64,000 bases of DNA from Haliscomenobacter sp. (GCA_016707205.1 JADJHZ010000003.1:591113-655112); one strand, 5' to 3'; positions 8,042 through 15,640 are shown, counted from the first letter of the stretch. The notes: generated by a model from the sequence alone, not told the origin. Translations and numbers: made by a program.

Positions 8042-8824
8042 ATGAAAAAGAACATTTTGGCAATTGTACTCATGGCCGCTACCAGCTGGCTTTTTCTACC
8101 CTCCTGCAATTCCAATGCAGACAAAAACAACACACTGCAAGCGCCCGAAACCACCCAGGCAGAAACGCAGCCTGCTGCTGCCGGGAATGCAGAACAAGAT
8201 GACGACGATGACGACGCCCAAGAAAACAATGGGAAAACGGTAAAGACCGACCCCGCAGCCGCTAAGGATGCAAAAACGGCCACCATCAACAACCTCAAGG
8301 CTGCCTTTACCGGGGAGACTACCGCCAGCGCCAAATACGCCGCATACTCCAAAAAAGCGAAGGAAGAAGGGTTTACACAAATAGCCCTGCTGTTCAAAGC
8401 CACCTCCAAGTCGGAAATGATCCATGCCAACAACCACCGCGCTGTGTTGGAAGACATGGGGGAATCTACCCCGGCCGTCAATCCGCAATACACCGTAAAA
8501 ACGACACAGGAAAATCTTGCTGATGCGATAGCCGGAGAATCCTATGAAATCTCGACGATGTACCCGGAGTTTATGACAGCAGCCAATTCCGCCGACAATC
8601 AACTGGCGCTCACCAGCCTGAACTACGCCTACCGCACAGAGCAACGACACAAACCGATGTACGAACAGGCATTGGCCGCATTGCAAAACAATCAGGCTGC
8701 CACCTTGCCGGGACAATATCTCGTATGCCCTACTTGCGGCAATACGTACGATGCTGCACCACCCAAACGCTGCCGCATCTCGATGACGCCCAACGAGCGG
8801 TTTATCAAAATCAATTCACTTTAA
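8042..8824 (+). CDS. Lipoprotein rubrerythrin-like protein
   Basis: 260 residues. A signal peptide with lipobox FLPSC (Cys about 22) is followed by a low-complexity spacer with a run of six Asp (residues about 57-62). A ferritin-like diiron domain spans about 85-220, with first-helix FTGETTASAKYAAYSKKAKE and later acidic ligands in KSEMIHANNHRAVLEDMG, AGESYEISTMYPEF and YRTEQRHKPMYEQAL. A rubredoxin-like tail (YLVCPTCGNTYDAAPPKRC) carries three cysteines instead of four. Rubrerythrins reduce peroxide in the cytoplasm; the lipid anchor puts this one in the periplasm or outer envelope. It is the first of three same-strand genes on an iron/peroxide theme. Confidence 0.85.
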   Translation: MKKNILAIVLMAATSWLFLPSCNSNADKNNTLQAPETTQAETQPAAAGNAEQDDDDDDAQENNGKTVKTDPAAAKDAKTATINNLKAAFTGETTASAKYAAYSKKAKEEGFTQIALLFKATSKSEMIHANNHRAVLEDMGESTPAVNPQYTVKTTQENLADAIAGESYEISTMYPEFMTAANSADNQLALTSLNYAYRTEQRHKPMYEQALAALQNNQAATLPGQYLVCPTCGNTYDAAPPKRCRISMTPNERFIKINSL

Positions 8825-8864
8825 TCCTTTCACCTTAATCCTTTCACCTTAAAAAAGCATTCGC

Positions 8865-9377
8865 ATGAATCAGGCACATTTGCATCTGCTCTTCAATCAC
8901 CTGCCCATTTTGGGCACTCTTTTCGGACTGCTGATTTTAGCCGGCGGTTATGTATTAAAAAACAACACGGTTAAGCGAACGGCACTTGGAATATTCGTAC
9001 TTTCGGCTCTCTGTGTTATTCCTGCTTACCTCACCGGTGAAGGCGCCGAAGAAATAACAGAAAGCCTTCCCGGCGTAACGGAGAATTTCATAGAGGCACA
9101 CGAAAACATGGCCAATATTTTTCTTGGAATGGCTGGCGCGCTGGGCTTGTTGTCTTTGGTTGCTTTTTTTGCGGATCTGAAAAGGAAAAAAATTGCGCCC
9201 ATTCTGTATGCTATTACCTTGATAGTTGCTTTGGGCACGATGTTTTTTGCTCAACAAACCGGCTCTTCCGGTGGAAAAATCCGGCATACTGAAATCCGAA
9301 GCGATGTTGCCAGCTCCGGCGTCGAACGTCCGGGGAGCAACAATGGCGCGGAAGCCGGTGATGAAGAGGACAATTAA
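8865..9377 (+). CDS. Four-helix membrane protein (DUF2231-like)
   Basis: 170 residues with four hydrophobic helices (about 11-30, 37-56, 83-105, 113-129). The N-terminus carries histidines in HLHLLFNHLPILGTLFG, a pattern resembling DUF2231-type membrane proteins that may bind haem. The tail (from about residue 130) is Gly/Ser/Asp/Glu rich and probably disordered. Its position between a lipoprotein rubrerythrin and a ferritin-VIT1 fusion suggests electron transfer or iron handling across the inner membrane. That role is inference; the protein is not firmly recognised. Confidence 0.55.
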   Translation: MNQAHLHLLFNHLPILGTLFGLLILAGGYVLKNNTVKRTALGIFVLSALCVIPAYLTGEGAEEITESLPGVTENFIEAHENMANIFLGMAGALGLLSLVAFFADLKRKKIAPILYAITLIVALGTMFFAQQTGSSGGKIRHTEIRSDVASSGVERPGSNNGAEAGDEEDN

Positions 9378-9389
9378 ACCATAGCTGTA

Positions 9390-10514
9390 ATGAGCAAACT
9401 ATTCGGAAAAAAAAATGTAGCCGGCATCCAGACAGAAGTGGATGCCGCTTTTCTGTATCAACAAATTGCCAAAGCGGAGGGAGATCCAGCCATTGCGGGC
9501 ATATTCCAGAATCTGGCAAAAATTGAAACCGGGCATGCTGCAAAAATGCTGGAACAACTTCAAAAACGAGTTCCCGACGCAGCGCTGCCACCTCCTTCCT
9601 GGCGTGCCCGGACATTGGACCGCATTGGAAAAATTTTCGGCTACGACTACATCATCGGCGTGATGATGGACACGGAAAAAAGCATCTCCCAAGCCCTCGT
9701 GAAACAAAAAGAAGCCCGCCGCATTCCGATTACCGGCGAGGAGGGAAACCACGTTAAAATCTTGCAGGCGCTGCTCAGAAACCAGTCCGGGGTTTCGGGC
9801 GAGCAATTATCGCGCATCGAAGGGCGGCACAAAACAGTGGGCGGCAATGCGCTCCGTGCTGCCGTGCTGGGCGCCAACGACGGGCTGGTGTCCAACCTCA
9901 GCTTAGTCATGGGCGTAGCGGGCGCAACCAGCGGGCAGAGTGAAATACTGCTCGCCGGCTCCGCCGGGCTTTTGGCCGGAGCGCTTTCCATGGCCCTGGG
10001 CGAATGGATTTCGGTGAAGAGTTCTCAAGAACTTTTCGAACGCCAAATGGCCTTGGAAATGGACGAAATCGTTGCGGACCCGGAAGGGGAAACCAAAGAG
10101 ATTACCCTCATCTATATGGCAAAAGGCATTCCCGAATCGCAGGCCCGCGATATGGCGGAAAGTGCCATGTCCAATCCCGAAGCGGCCCACCAAGTGCTGA
10201 TCAAAGAGGAACTAGGCATCAATCCGGAAGATTTGAAAAGCTCAGCCAAAGAAGCGGCCATCACCTCATTTGTCCTGTTTGCTATCGGCGCCATCATTCC
10301 ACTTGCACCCTTTTTCTGGGGCGGCGGCTATGCCGTTATTTTGGCCAGCGCAGGATTCAGCACCCTGGGGCTGTTTATCATCGGTTCGGCCATTACGCTT
10401 TTCACTGGAAAAAGCATTTGGTTTTCCGGTATGCGGCAAGTGCTTTTTGGTTTGCTTGCTGCAGCCATCACCTTCGGTATTGGTAAACTGATTGGCGTTT
10501 CTATTGCCGGTTGA
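9390..10514 (+). CDS. Ferritin-like domain fused to VIT1/CCC1 transporter
   Basis: 374 residues. Residues about 10-140 are a rubrerythrin-type four-helix domain (EVDAAFLYQQIAKAEGDPAI, IETGHAAKMLEQL, MDTEKSISQAL) with Glu and His at diiron positions. Residues about 145-374 match the VIT1/CCC1 iron-manganese transporter family: NALRAAVLGANDGLVSNLSL, LSMALGEWISVKSSQE and five membrane helices. The combination resembles the membrane-bound ferritin MbfA, which exports iron after sensing or oxidising it. It starts 12 bases after the previous stop and is followed by a strong terminator, so it closes the three-gene unit. Confidence 0.88.
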   Translation: MSKLFGKKNVAGIQTEVDAAFLYQQIAKAEGDPAIAGIFQNLAKIETGHAAKMLEQLQKRVPDAALPPPSWRARTLDRIGKIFGYDYIIGVMMDTEKSISQALVKQKEARRIPITGEEGNHVKILQALLRNQSGVSGEQLSRIEGRHKTVGGNALRAAVLGANDGLVSNLSLVMGVAGATSGQSEILLAGSAGLLAGALSMALGEWISVKSSQELFERQMALEMDEIVADPEGETKEITLIYMAKGIPESQARDMAESAMSNPEAAHQVLIKEELGINPEDLKSSAKEAAITSFVLFAIGAIIPLAPFFWGGGYAVILASAGFSTLGLFIIGSAITLFTGKSIWFSGMRQVLFGLLAAAITFGIGKLIGVSIAG

Positions 10515-10559
10515 ACGTGCGCAGAAGGCATCAAGGAAAATCCGTGCAGACGAAAAAAA

Positions 10560-10589
10560 AAGAAAAGGGGACGACCGACCCCTTTTCTT
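10560..10589. terminator. Bidirectional terminator after VIT1-fusion gene
   Basis: AAGAAAAGGGG (10560-10570) pairs perfectly with CCCCTTTTCTT (10579-10589) around an eight-base loop. An A-run lies upstream and T-rich bases form the right arm. It sits 46 bases after the stop at 10514 and also faces the minus-strand gene ending at 10908. Confidence 0.75.
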
Positions 10590-10907
10590 AGATGAAACAT
10601 GAAACTACCTAACAAAAAGCGCAGGGTTATCGGACGGACCATTGAGGATAAATTTCGTCGCATCATCGCCCGATTGGAGCGGCGCCAGGAAAGATACCTT
10701 ACGCCATCCACTCACCCCATTCGCTCTTATCCATTTGAGGTTCTTAGTGCGTGCCTAAGACCCGTAACCGGTCTATGTTTGTGCCGACGCTGGAGTGGTT
10801 TGGACAACCGACACGAGTGGTCAGCCCATGTCCAAACCTTCTCCAAGTCGGTGAAACAGGGGAATCGTTTTCTGATAGTAATAAACTTGATCCGTAAAAA
10901 AAGCGGA
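10590..10907. other. Intergenic region with a 10-base hairpin
   Basis: No supported gene; an open frame from 10599 runs antisense into the neighbouring lipoprotein gene and has no family pattern. GGTTTGGACA (10797-10806) and TGTCCAAACC (10829-10838) form a perfect stem with a 22-base loop, possibly a terminator of the minus-strand cluster or a small RNA structure. Confidence 0.35.
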
Positions 10908-11357
10908 TTAATTCTGGAACTGGTCGGTCGACAAAATAACTTCCCAGCCCGGAACCTGAATATTCGGGTCATCTTCTGCGGTGATGAAAATTTTGATCGG
11001 TTTAAAGGAGGTGACCGTTTGAAAAGATGCCTTCAGGCTTTTCGAAAACGTACCGCTTGAAGTCTTAATTTGTCCTATATTTTTCGTTTCATTCTGATCT
11101 GTCAGCATCCAGACCATGTATAACTGTTTGGGGGGCTGAAGTTTGGTAGGCTCCGCCAAATTGAATAAATCGACATGGATCATGTGATTCTTATTGCTGT
11201 CTGTTTTTACTTTAACCGTGCCCTGAGCTGCAGGTACAATCGATGAGGGTACAAAAGCTATTTTTTGGGCACAGGAACTGACCGAAAAAATCAGAATGGC
11301 ACTAAAAAAGACCACGGATAATTTTTTGGCCCATATAGAAAATTTTGAATTTTTCAT
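10908..11357 (-). CDS. Hypothetical lipoprotein
   Basis: 149 residues. The signal peptide ends in lipobox FSVSSCAQK (Cys about 29). The mature part is beta-rich with segments AAQGTVKVKTDSNKNHMIHV and QLYMVWMLTDQNETKNIGQI, a pattern like small immunoglobulin-like or anti-sigma-type (RskA-like) beta sandwich domains with a bound-water tryptophan, but no family can be assigned. It is last in a minus-strand series of small envelope genes that starts near the AraC regulator at 12751. Confidence 0.6.
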   Translation of the reverse strand: MKNSKFSIWAKKLSVVFFSAILIFSVSSCAQKIAFVPSSIVPAAQGTVKVKTDSNKNHMIHVDLFNLAEPTKLQPPKQLYMVWMLTDQNETKNIGQIKTSSGTFSKSLKASFQTVTSFKPIKIFITAEDDPNIQVPGWEVILSTDQFQN

Positions 11358-11401
11358 TTTATTTTATTTACACGTGCGAAGAATATGCCGTTGTAGAAAT
11401 T

Positions 11402-11587
11402 TCAAATGGTCACGTTTTTCAAAGAATCCAAAAGCCCGAATGCCTGAAGCAGCCAAAGGATCACTCCGATTACGACAACTGCATTCAGAATACTTTTGAT
11501 CTTGCGGTCCATGGGGATATAAGAATTTATCAACCATAGAATTACACCGACGACGATCAAGACGATTAACACATTTAATAGTGGCAT
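11402..11587 (-). CDS. Thivi_2564-type small membrane protein
   Basis: 61 residues with two membrane helices, about 3-20 (LLNVLIVLIVVGVILWLI) and 34-50 (ILNAVVVIGVILWLLQAF), joined by NSYIPMDRKIK. This loop with a conserved proline and basic residues is the recognisable mark of the small Thivi_2564 family. Function unknown; homologues lie beside other stress-linked membrane peptides, as here. Confidence 0.7.
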   Translation of the reverse strand: MPLLNVLIVLIVVGVILWLINSYIPMDRKIKSILNAVVVIGVILWLLQAFGLLDSLKNVTI

Positions 11588-11619
11588 GATGATAATTTTT
11601 ATTGATACTCAAACAAGTA

Positions 11620-11841
11620 TCAGCTGAGCGATTTTTTATTGCGTAGCAGAAACAGGACACCTCCGACAAGAAGTACGCCGCCAATAATCGGAGACAATTT
11701 GACGAAGTTGTTTTTCTCTGCTTCTATTTGAACTGGACCTAAGTCGACGATCGTTTCCGTGGTAACGTAATTGAATCCGGTATATGCAATCATAATTATT
11801 CCAATTATGACTAAGACAATACCTATTACTTTGGTTTGCAT
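11620..11841 (-). CDS. DUF3185-like small membrane protein
   Basis: 73 residues. One helix spans about residues 4-23 (KVIGIVLVIIGIIMIAYTGF) and a second about 48-67 (LSPIIGGVLLVGGVLFLLRN), with a short polar stretch ETIVDLGPVQIEAEKNN between them. Size and layout match DUF3185. Function unknown. It lies 32 bases upstream of the Thivi_2564-type gene on the same strand. Confidence 0.6.
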   Translation of the reverse strand: MQTKVIGIVLVIIGIIMIAYTGFNYVTTETIVDLGPVQIEAEKNNFVKLSPIIGGVLLVGGVLFLLRNKKSLS

Positions 11842-12067
11842 AGTTGCGTAGTTTAGAACATGTATTTAATAGCCTTTATCGCCTCCGGGGAGAAAAACGG
11901 AAGAACGCAGTTCCCGCATATTCCATGGGAACGCCGCAATTTAGTTCAGAACACCGGGCCGGTATGGCATGCTTCGTTAAAATAGGCTATAATACGCCCG
12001 GCTTTCTGAACGGTATGGATACCGGTGCGCAGGGGGTGGAGTCCAGACCAAAAAGAACAAAGATCCC

Positions 12068-12223
12068 CTAGATAGGTTTCCTGCCCTGAATTACCCTAAG
12101 AATTACCACGATGATTGCAATGACGAGCAAAGCGTGTATTAGCCCGCCTGCGTTGTACCCTACAAAACCTATGAGCCATCCAATGATGAGAATGACGGCA
12201 ACGACATAAAGCAAATTTCCCAT
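12068..12223 (-). CDS. Lmo0937-type small membrane protein
   Basis: A 51-residue protein: MGNLLYVVAVILIIGWLIGF, then VGYNAGGLIHALLVIAIIVV and ILRVIQGRKPI, ending in TAG. Two helices with a Gly-Gly/His turn match the Lmo0937 family, which is common in Bacteroidota. It starts at ATG 12223. Function unknown, often found beside other small stress membrane peptides. The spaces on either side (11842-12067 and 12224-12330) show no further gene. Confidence 0.72.
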   Translation of the reverse strand: MGNLLYVVAVILIIGWLIGFVGYNAGGLIHALLVIAIIVVILRVIQGRKPI

Positions 12224-12330
12224 AATAAATAATTTAGAGGTATGGATAATTGGAAAATCCGTAATTTTTGCTTTCCCAAAGCGGAAATTGCCGGCTAGAA
12301 AATCGTATGCTAAAAATCTTACCTTAGCGA

Positions 12331-12651
12331 TTAAAGTAAAAGGATAAGTAAGAGGACAATAATAATGATTGCGCCTGCAGAAAGATAAACGCCGCCGCTG
12401 GTGGCTTTGAGTTCTCTTTTTATGGTGCGCACTTCATTCCTCAGAGCTTTCTTTTCAGAAGCATTCAGGCTTGCCATATCCATGTCTTTGATTTCTACCA
12501 ATCTGGCAGTCAATGCATCGGCAAACTCGGATTCTACGGGCTTCGTGGCATCTATAGAAGTCGCATTGGAACTAGTTGCAGCCTGTAGTTGCACCGGATT
12601 GAGGGCAAACATCATAAATGCCGCCATAATGCAGAGCGATAGTTTTTTCAT
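12331..12651 (-). CDS. Small secreted protein with C-terminal membrane anchor
   Basis: 106 residues: a signal peptide (MKKLSLCIMAAFMMFALNPV, cleavage near LQAA), a charged helix at about 45-80 (MASLNASEKKALRNEVRTIK) and a strongly hydrophobic C-terminus (GAIIIIVLLLILLL). Comparable short proteins with a seryl-tRNA-synthetase-like helix occur in Bacteroidota without known function. Its promoter carries the same three spaced elements as the lipoprotein at 1283-1720. It lies just downstream of the AraC-type regulator on the same strand. Confidence 0.6.
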   Translation of the reverse strand: MKKLSLCIMAAFMMFALNPVQLQAATSSNATSIDATKPVESEFADALTARLVEIKDMDMASLNASEKKALRNEVRTIKRELKATSGGVYLSAGAIIIIVLLLILLL

Positions 12652-12689
12652 TTCAGCAATTTTTCCTGTAAAAGAACTTTTACAGTACT

Positions 12690-12752
12690 ACAAAGGTGGG
12701 CCGAAATTACCTGAAATGCGTTATACTATTTTGAAGAAACATTATATCATTC
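12690..12752 (-). promoter_or_regulatory. Candidate promoter with upstream box, shared with 1778-1840
   Basis: On the minus strand from 12752: GAATGATATAA at offsets 1-11, AACGC at 31-35, ACCTTTGT at 56-63. The first element overlaps the stop codon of the AraC gene and the last lies about 40 bases from the ATG at 12651. Identical elements and spacing occur upstream of the gene at 1720. Confidence 0.5.
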
Positions 12753-13314
12753 ACAGGTCTTCTAATGGAATTCGTGTTCTGAACTGCCTGATCCTCTTGA
12801 AGTACGAGGGTGTTAATCCGGTAATTCTTTTGAACTGGCTCGAAAGGTGCGCTACGCTGCTGTAATTCAACCTATAAGATATTTCGGAAATATTAAGCTC
12901 ATCGTACAAAAGCAATTCTTTTATCCGTTCTACTCTTTGAATAATAAAATAATGCTCTATCGTGGTGCCTGTTGTTTGTGAGAAAAGGTTGGCGAGATAG
13001 GCATAGTTCAAGTGCAGCTTTTCACTGAGGTAGTCAGAAAAATTCACTCTTGGAACTTCGTCTGAATAATGAACCATCTCAACGATGATATTCTTGATGG
13101 TTTCAATCAGGATGGCTTTTTTGTCATCCATCAGTTCCAAACCAGATTTCATCAACGTAATAGCCAACTGATCGTGTTGTTCGGGAGTCAACTCCTCTTC
13201 AATCTTCACTTCCCCCAACTCCACTGCGCCATAATGCAACCCAAGGCCATCCAATGCCGCCATAACCACTAATTTGCAGCGGTGAGAAACCATATATTTG
13301 ATGTAAAGCTTCAT
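12751..13314 (-). CDS. AraC-family transcriptional regulator
   Basis: 187 residues from ATG 13314 (MKLYIKYMVSHRCKLVVMAA); the upstream TTG two codons earlier is less likely. The last 90 residues are a helix-turn-helix pair: FSDYLSEKLHLNYAYLANLF (first HTH) and NISEISYRLNYSSVAHLSSQ with FKRITGLTPSYFKRIR (second HTH). The N-terminal 90 residues are short for an AraC sensor domain and show CxxxVVMAALDGLGLHYG, resembling the one-domain Bacteroidota group. It lies directly upstream of the small membrane protein series and is a candidate activator of it. Confidence 0.8.
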   Translation of the reverse strand: MKLYIKYMVSHRCKLVVMAALDGLGLHYGAVELGEVKIEEELTPEQHDQLAITLMKSGLELMDDKKAILIETIKNIIVEMVHYSDEVPRVNFSDYLSEKLHLNYAYLANLFSQTTGTTIEHYFIIQRVERIKELLLYDELNISEISYRLNYSSVAHLSSQFKRITGLTPSYFKRIRQFRTRIPLEDL

Positions 13315-13386
13315 CGGCAAAAATTCCGGATTGTCTCCCCTCTATTCCGGAGGGTTGACCACCCCCACTTTGAATACCCCGCATAA

Positions 13387-13458
13387 CTGGACATTTTCAG
13401 AACGAGACCATCCAGGTTTGGCAAACCTGGATGCCCGGACAACGAAAAGATCCAGTAG
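13387..13458. repeat. Hairpin repeat, copy 2 (direct copy at 2604-2690)
   Basis: TGGACATTTT at 13388-13397, a perfect hairpin at 13409-13433 (11-base arms CATCCAGGTTT, loop GGC), then GATCCAGTAG near 13449-13458. The order and orientation equal the copy at 2604-2690, with a shortened stem. The remaining stretch 13315-13386 is plain intergenic DNA. Confidence 0.6.
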
Positions 13459-13585
13459 GGTTTGAATAACCACGGATTTCAGGTTCTAAAAATAACTGAT
13501 TTCCAGAAATTTTTCAACTGTTTCCCTTTATTTAATTGCCTTCCAGGTCGCCGTACTTGCGCTGCCCTGGGGAAAATGGCCGGAC

Positions 13586-13621
13586 TAAAAGCTATCTCAA
13601 AACCCTTTTCAGGGGGTGGGC
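13586..13621. repeat. Partial copy of the end of the 2415-2603 element
   Basis: AAGCTATCTCAAAAC followed by CCTTTTCAGGGGGTGGGCGGG matches, with about four mismatches, the reverse complement of 2567-2602. Homology stops beyond this point, so only one terminus of the element is present. It lies about 130 bases after the second hairpin repeat. The bases from 13622 to 13758 contain the sigma-factor promoter region without a clear box. Confidence 0.55.
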
Positions 13622-13758
13622 GGGGGAGGAAAATCAGGGAAAAACGGAAAATTCTTATACCTTGGAATAATTTTTATTTTTTGCCCAATCCAGGCAGCGA
13701 AACCATTCCTTTCCGCCTCTCCACAATAAGAGGCGGGAATCTACTCAAGCCAAAACGC

Positions 13759-14298
13759 GTGACAGAGCAAGACCTCGTCAGGGGATGCATACAAGGCAAA
13801 CGCAAATTCCAGGAGGAATTGTTTCAGCGCTATGCAGGCAAAATGCTGGCGGTGTGCATGCGGTATGCCCGGCACCGGATGGAGGCGGAAGACATGCTCC
13901 AGGACGCGTTCGTGAAAGTATTTGAGCATATAGGGCAATTCCAGTTCAAAGGCGCTCTGGAAGGATGGATCCGCCGGATTGTGGTCAATACCGCCATTAA
14001 AGCCTACGACCGGAAAAGCTTTACCCACGAACAGATCGGCATCGATCCAACGTGGGATAGCGCTTCGGATCTGCCGCTAAGCGATATGCAACTCCAGGAA
14101 AAAGATTTGCTGAACATGATCAACCGGCTGCCCGATGGCTACCGAATCGTGTTTAACCTGTACGCTTTGGAAGGGTATAGCCACCAGGAGATCGCCGAGA
14201 TGCTGGGCATTCAGGAAAGCACCTCGCGGTCGCAACTGGTAAAAGCCAGAAAACAATTACAAACGCAACTATTCGAGTTACACAAAGTTGCCGTATGA
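13759..14298 (+). CDS. ECF RNA polymerase sigma factor
   Basis: 179 residues from GTG 13759 (VTEQDLVRGCIQGKRK). The open frame extends further upstream but that part is unlike any sigma factor. Region 2 covers about 20-75 with RYAGKMLAVCMRYARHR, MEAEDMLQDAFVKVFEHI and EGWIRRIVVNTAI; region 4 covers about 115-175 with LPDGYRIVFNLYALEGYSHQ and EIAEMLGIQESTSRSQL. It directs RNA polymerase to a small regulon. Its stop overlaps the ATG of the next gene by four bases, so the two are translationally coupled and the partner is probably its controller or effector. Confidence 0.85.
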   Translation: MTEQDLVRGCIQGKRKFQEELFQRYAGKMLAVCMRYARHRMEAEDMLQDAFVKVFEHIGQFQFKGALEGWIRRIVVNTAIKAYDRKSFTHEQIGIDPTWDSASDLPLSDMQLQEKDLLNMINRLPDGYRIVFNLYALEGYSHQEIAEMLGIQESTSRSQLVKARKQLQTQLFELHKVAV

Positions 14299-15566
14299 AA
14301 GAGCAACACCCAATAGATGAACTTTTTCGGCGCCAACTGACGGATTATCAGATGGAAACGCCCCTGCACCTTTGGTCCGGTATCGAATCGCGGACCAGAA
14401 GTATCGCGCCTGTTTCCTTGAGGAGCCTGATCTGGTGCGCTTCGTTGTCTCTTGCCTTGGCCGTGTTCCTGAAAGGAGACGACGAGTCCCCGCTGCCTGC
14501 CGTATTCCCGGTCCAGGCCAGCCCGGTGCTTCCTCAGGCGTCAACAGAGCCACAAGTGCCTGCTACAGACGAAGCATTCCTCCGGACTGAAGCAAACCGC
14601 CAGCCAAAGGCCGCTTCCCCTGTGGCAGCGCCGGCTAATCGCGCAGGCGGTGAAACCATCGGGATATCATCTGCCCGCCGTAAGCCGGCTCGCGCTTTAG
14701 CCGCTTCTGCCGGAACGCGGACGAATGGGGCTGCCTCTCCATCCTCCCCTACCCTGCCGGATAAGGATGCGCATTCCCTGGCTGATCCCGCCGAAGAAAC
14801 CCATGCCGCCGAACGCTCCATAAGACCTGCGTTCGCTGAACTGGCGCCATTGAATCCCCTTTGGTTTCAATTAGAAACCCAGCCCATCCAGGATTTCATT
14901 CCAGGTATCAAATTCTTGGGCGAGCGCTGGTATGCCAGCGTCGAACTGGGCTTGTCTCAGGATTGGCGGCAAAAAATACTCTCTGCGCCGTCTCCGGAAT
15001 TTCAGGGGTACGCCGATGCCCGAAAAGCTACCGAGTCGGTTAAATCATCCCATACCGCCTCCTTGAGGCTCTCCCTGATCTCCGCTTCAGGCTGGACCTT
15101 CCGCAGCGGATTACAGGTTTCCCGGACCACGGAATGGTTTACCCAACCCGACGCCCGGACCGTCAATACCTTTCACGAGATCGATATTCCTTTGCTGCTG
15201 GGGCGTCAGTTTTCCATAGGGAAACTGGACCTGGGCATCAATGGCGGCGCCATGTTGAATATGGCCTTTTACCAAAAAGGCGCTTTTCTCGCGCCCGACG
15301 CGGAGAAAGTCGTCGATTTCTCCTCTAACCTCCCGGATGCCTACCCCGCTTTCAAGAACCGCCTCGGTTTAGGCTACTACGGGAGCGTCTCCCTTTCCCA
15401 TCCGGTTACCCCCAGTTTGCACCTGATGGCCGAGCCCTATTTCCGGTATATGCCCAAAGCATATACCAGCCCGGACTACCCGCTGGAGCAGCGCTACCGC
15501 ACCGCCGGGATATTCTTTGGATTCCGCAAGCTCCTGGGGCCCTATTGGATGAACTTGCGGCCTTGA
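14295..15566 (+). CDS. Single-TM protein with C-terminal barrel-like domain
   Basis: 423 residues, start overlapping the sigma-factor stop (ATGA). Residues 1-40 are polar and helical (IDELFRRQLTDYQMETPLHL), as in cytoplasmic anti-sigma ends. A membrane helix at about 43-60 (SLIWCASLSLALAVFLKG) is followed by a 130-residue Pro/Ala/Ser linker. Residues about 195-423 are beta-rich with an aromatic pattern like PorT-type barrels (YASVELGLSQDW, LDLGINGGAMLNMAFYQKG, LHLMAEPYFRYMPKAY). The mix suggests a sigma-factor regulator that spans the envelope. Function is inferred from coupling only. Confidence 0.6.
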   Translation: MKEQHPIDELFRRQLTDYQMETPLHLWSGIESRTRSIAPVSLRSLIWCASLSLALAVFLKGDDESPLPAVFPVQASPVLPQASTEPQVPATDEAFLRTEANRQPKAASPVAAPANRAGGETIGISSARRKPARALAASAGTRTNGAASPSSPTLPDKDAHSLADPAEETHAAERSIRPAFAELAPLNPLWFQLETQPIQDFIPGIKFLGERWYASVELGLSQDWRQKILSAPSPEFQGYADARKATESVKSSHTASLRLSLISASGWTFRSGLQVSRTTEWFTQPDARTVNTFHEIDIPLLLGRQFSIGKLDLGINGGAMLNMAFYQKGAFLAPDAEKVVDFSSNLPDAYPAFKNRLGLGYYGSVSLSHPVTPSLHLMAEPYFRYMPKAYTSPDYPLEQRYRTAGIFFGFRKLLGPYWMNLRP

Positions 15567-15605
15567 CGCTATTTCGTATTTTGGTGGATAAAATGGTGAA
15601 TAAAG

Positions 15606-15635
15606 ATCGCCGGTCCGGAAACCCGAACCGGCGAT
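15606..15635. terminator. Convergent-gene terminator
   Basis: ATCGCCGGT (15606-15614) pairs with ACCGGCGAT (15627-15635), followed by ACTTTTT on the plus strand. It lies between the barrel-like gene (stop 15566) and the end of rnr (15641) and can serve both. Confidence 0.7.
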
Positions 15636-15640
15636 ACTTT

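Noticed and set aside
10599..11060. Plus-strand open frame of 153 codons
   Set aside because: Runs antisense into the lipoprotein gene at 10908-11357, no recognisable domain, and begins inside a terminator-flanked gap.
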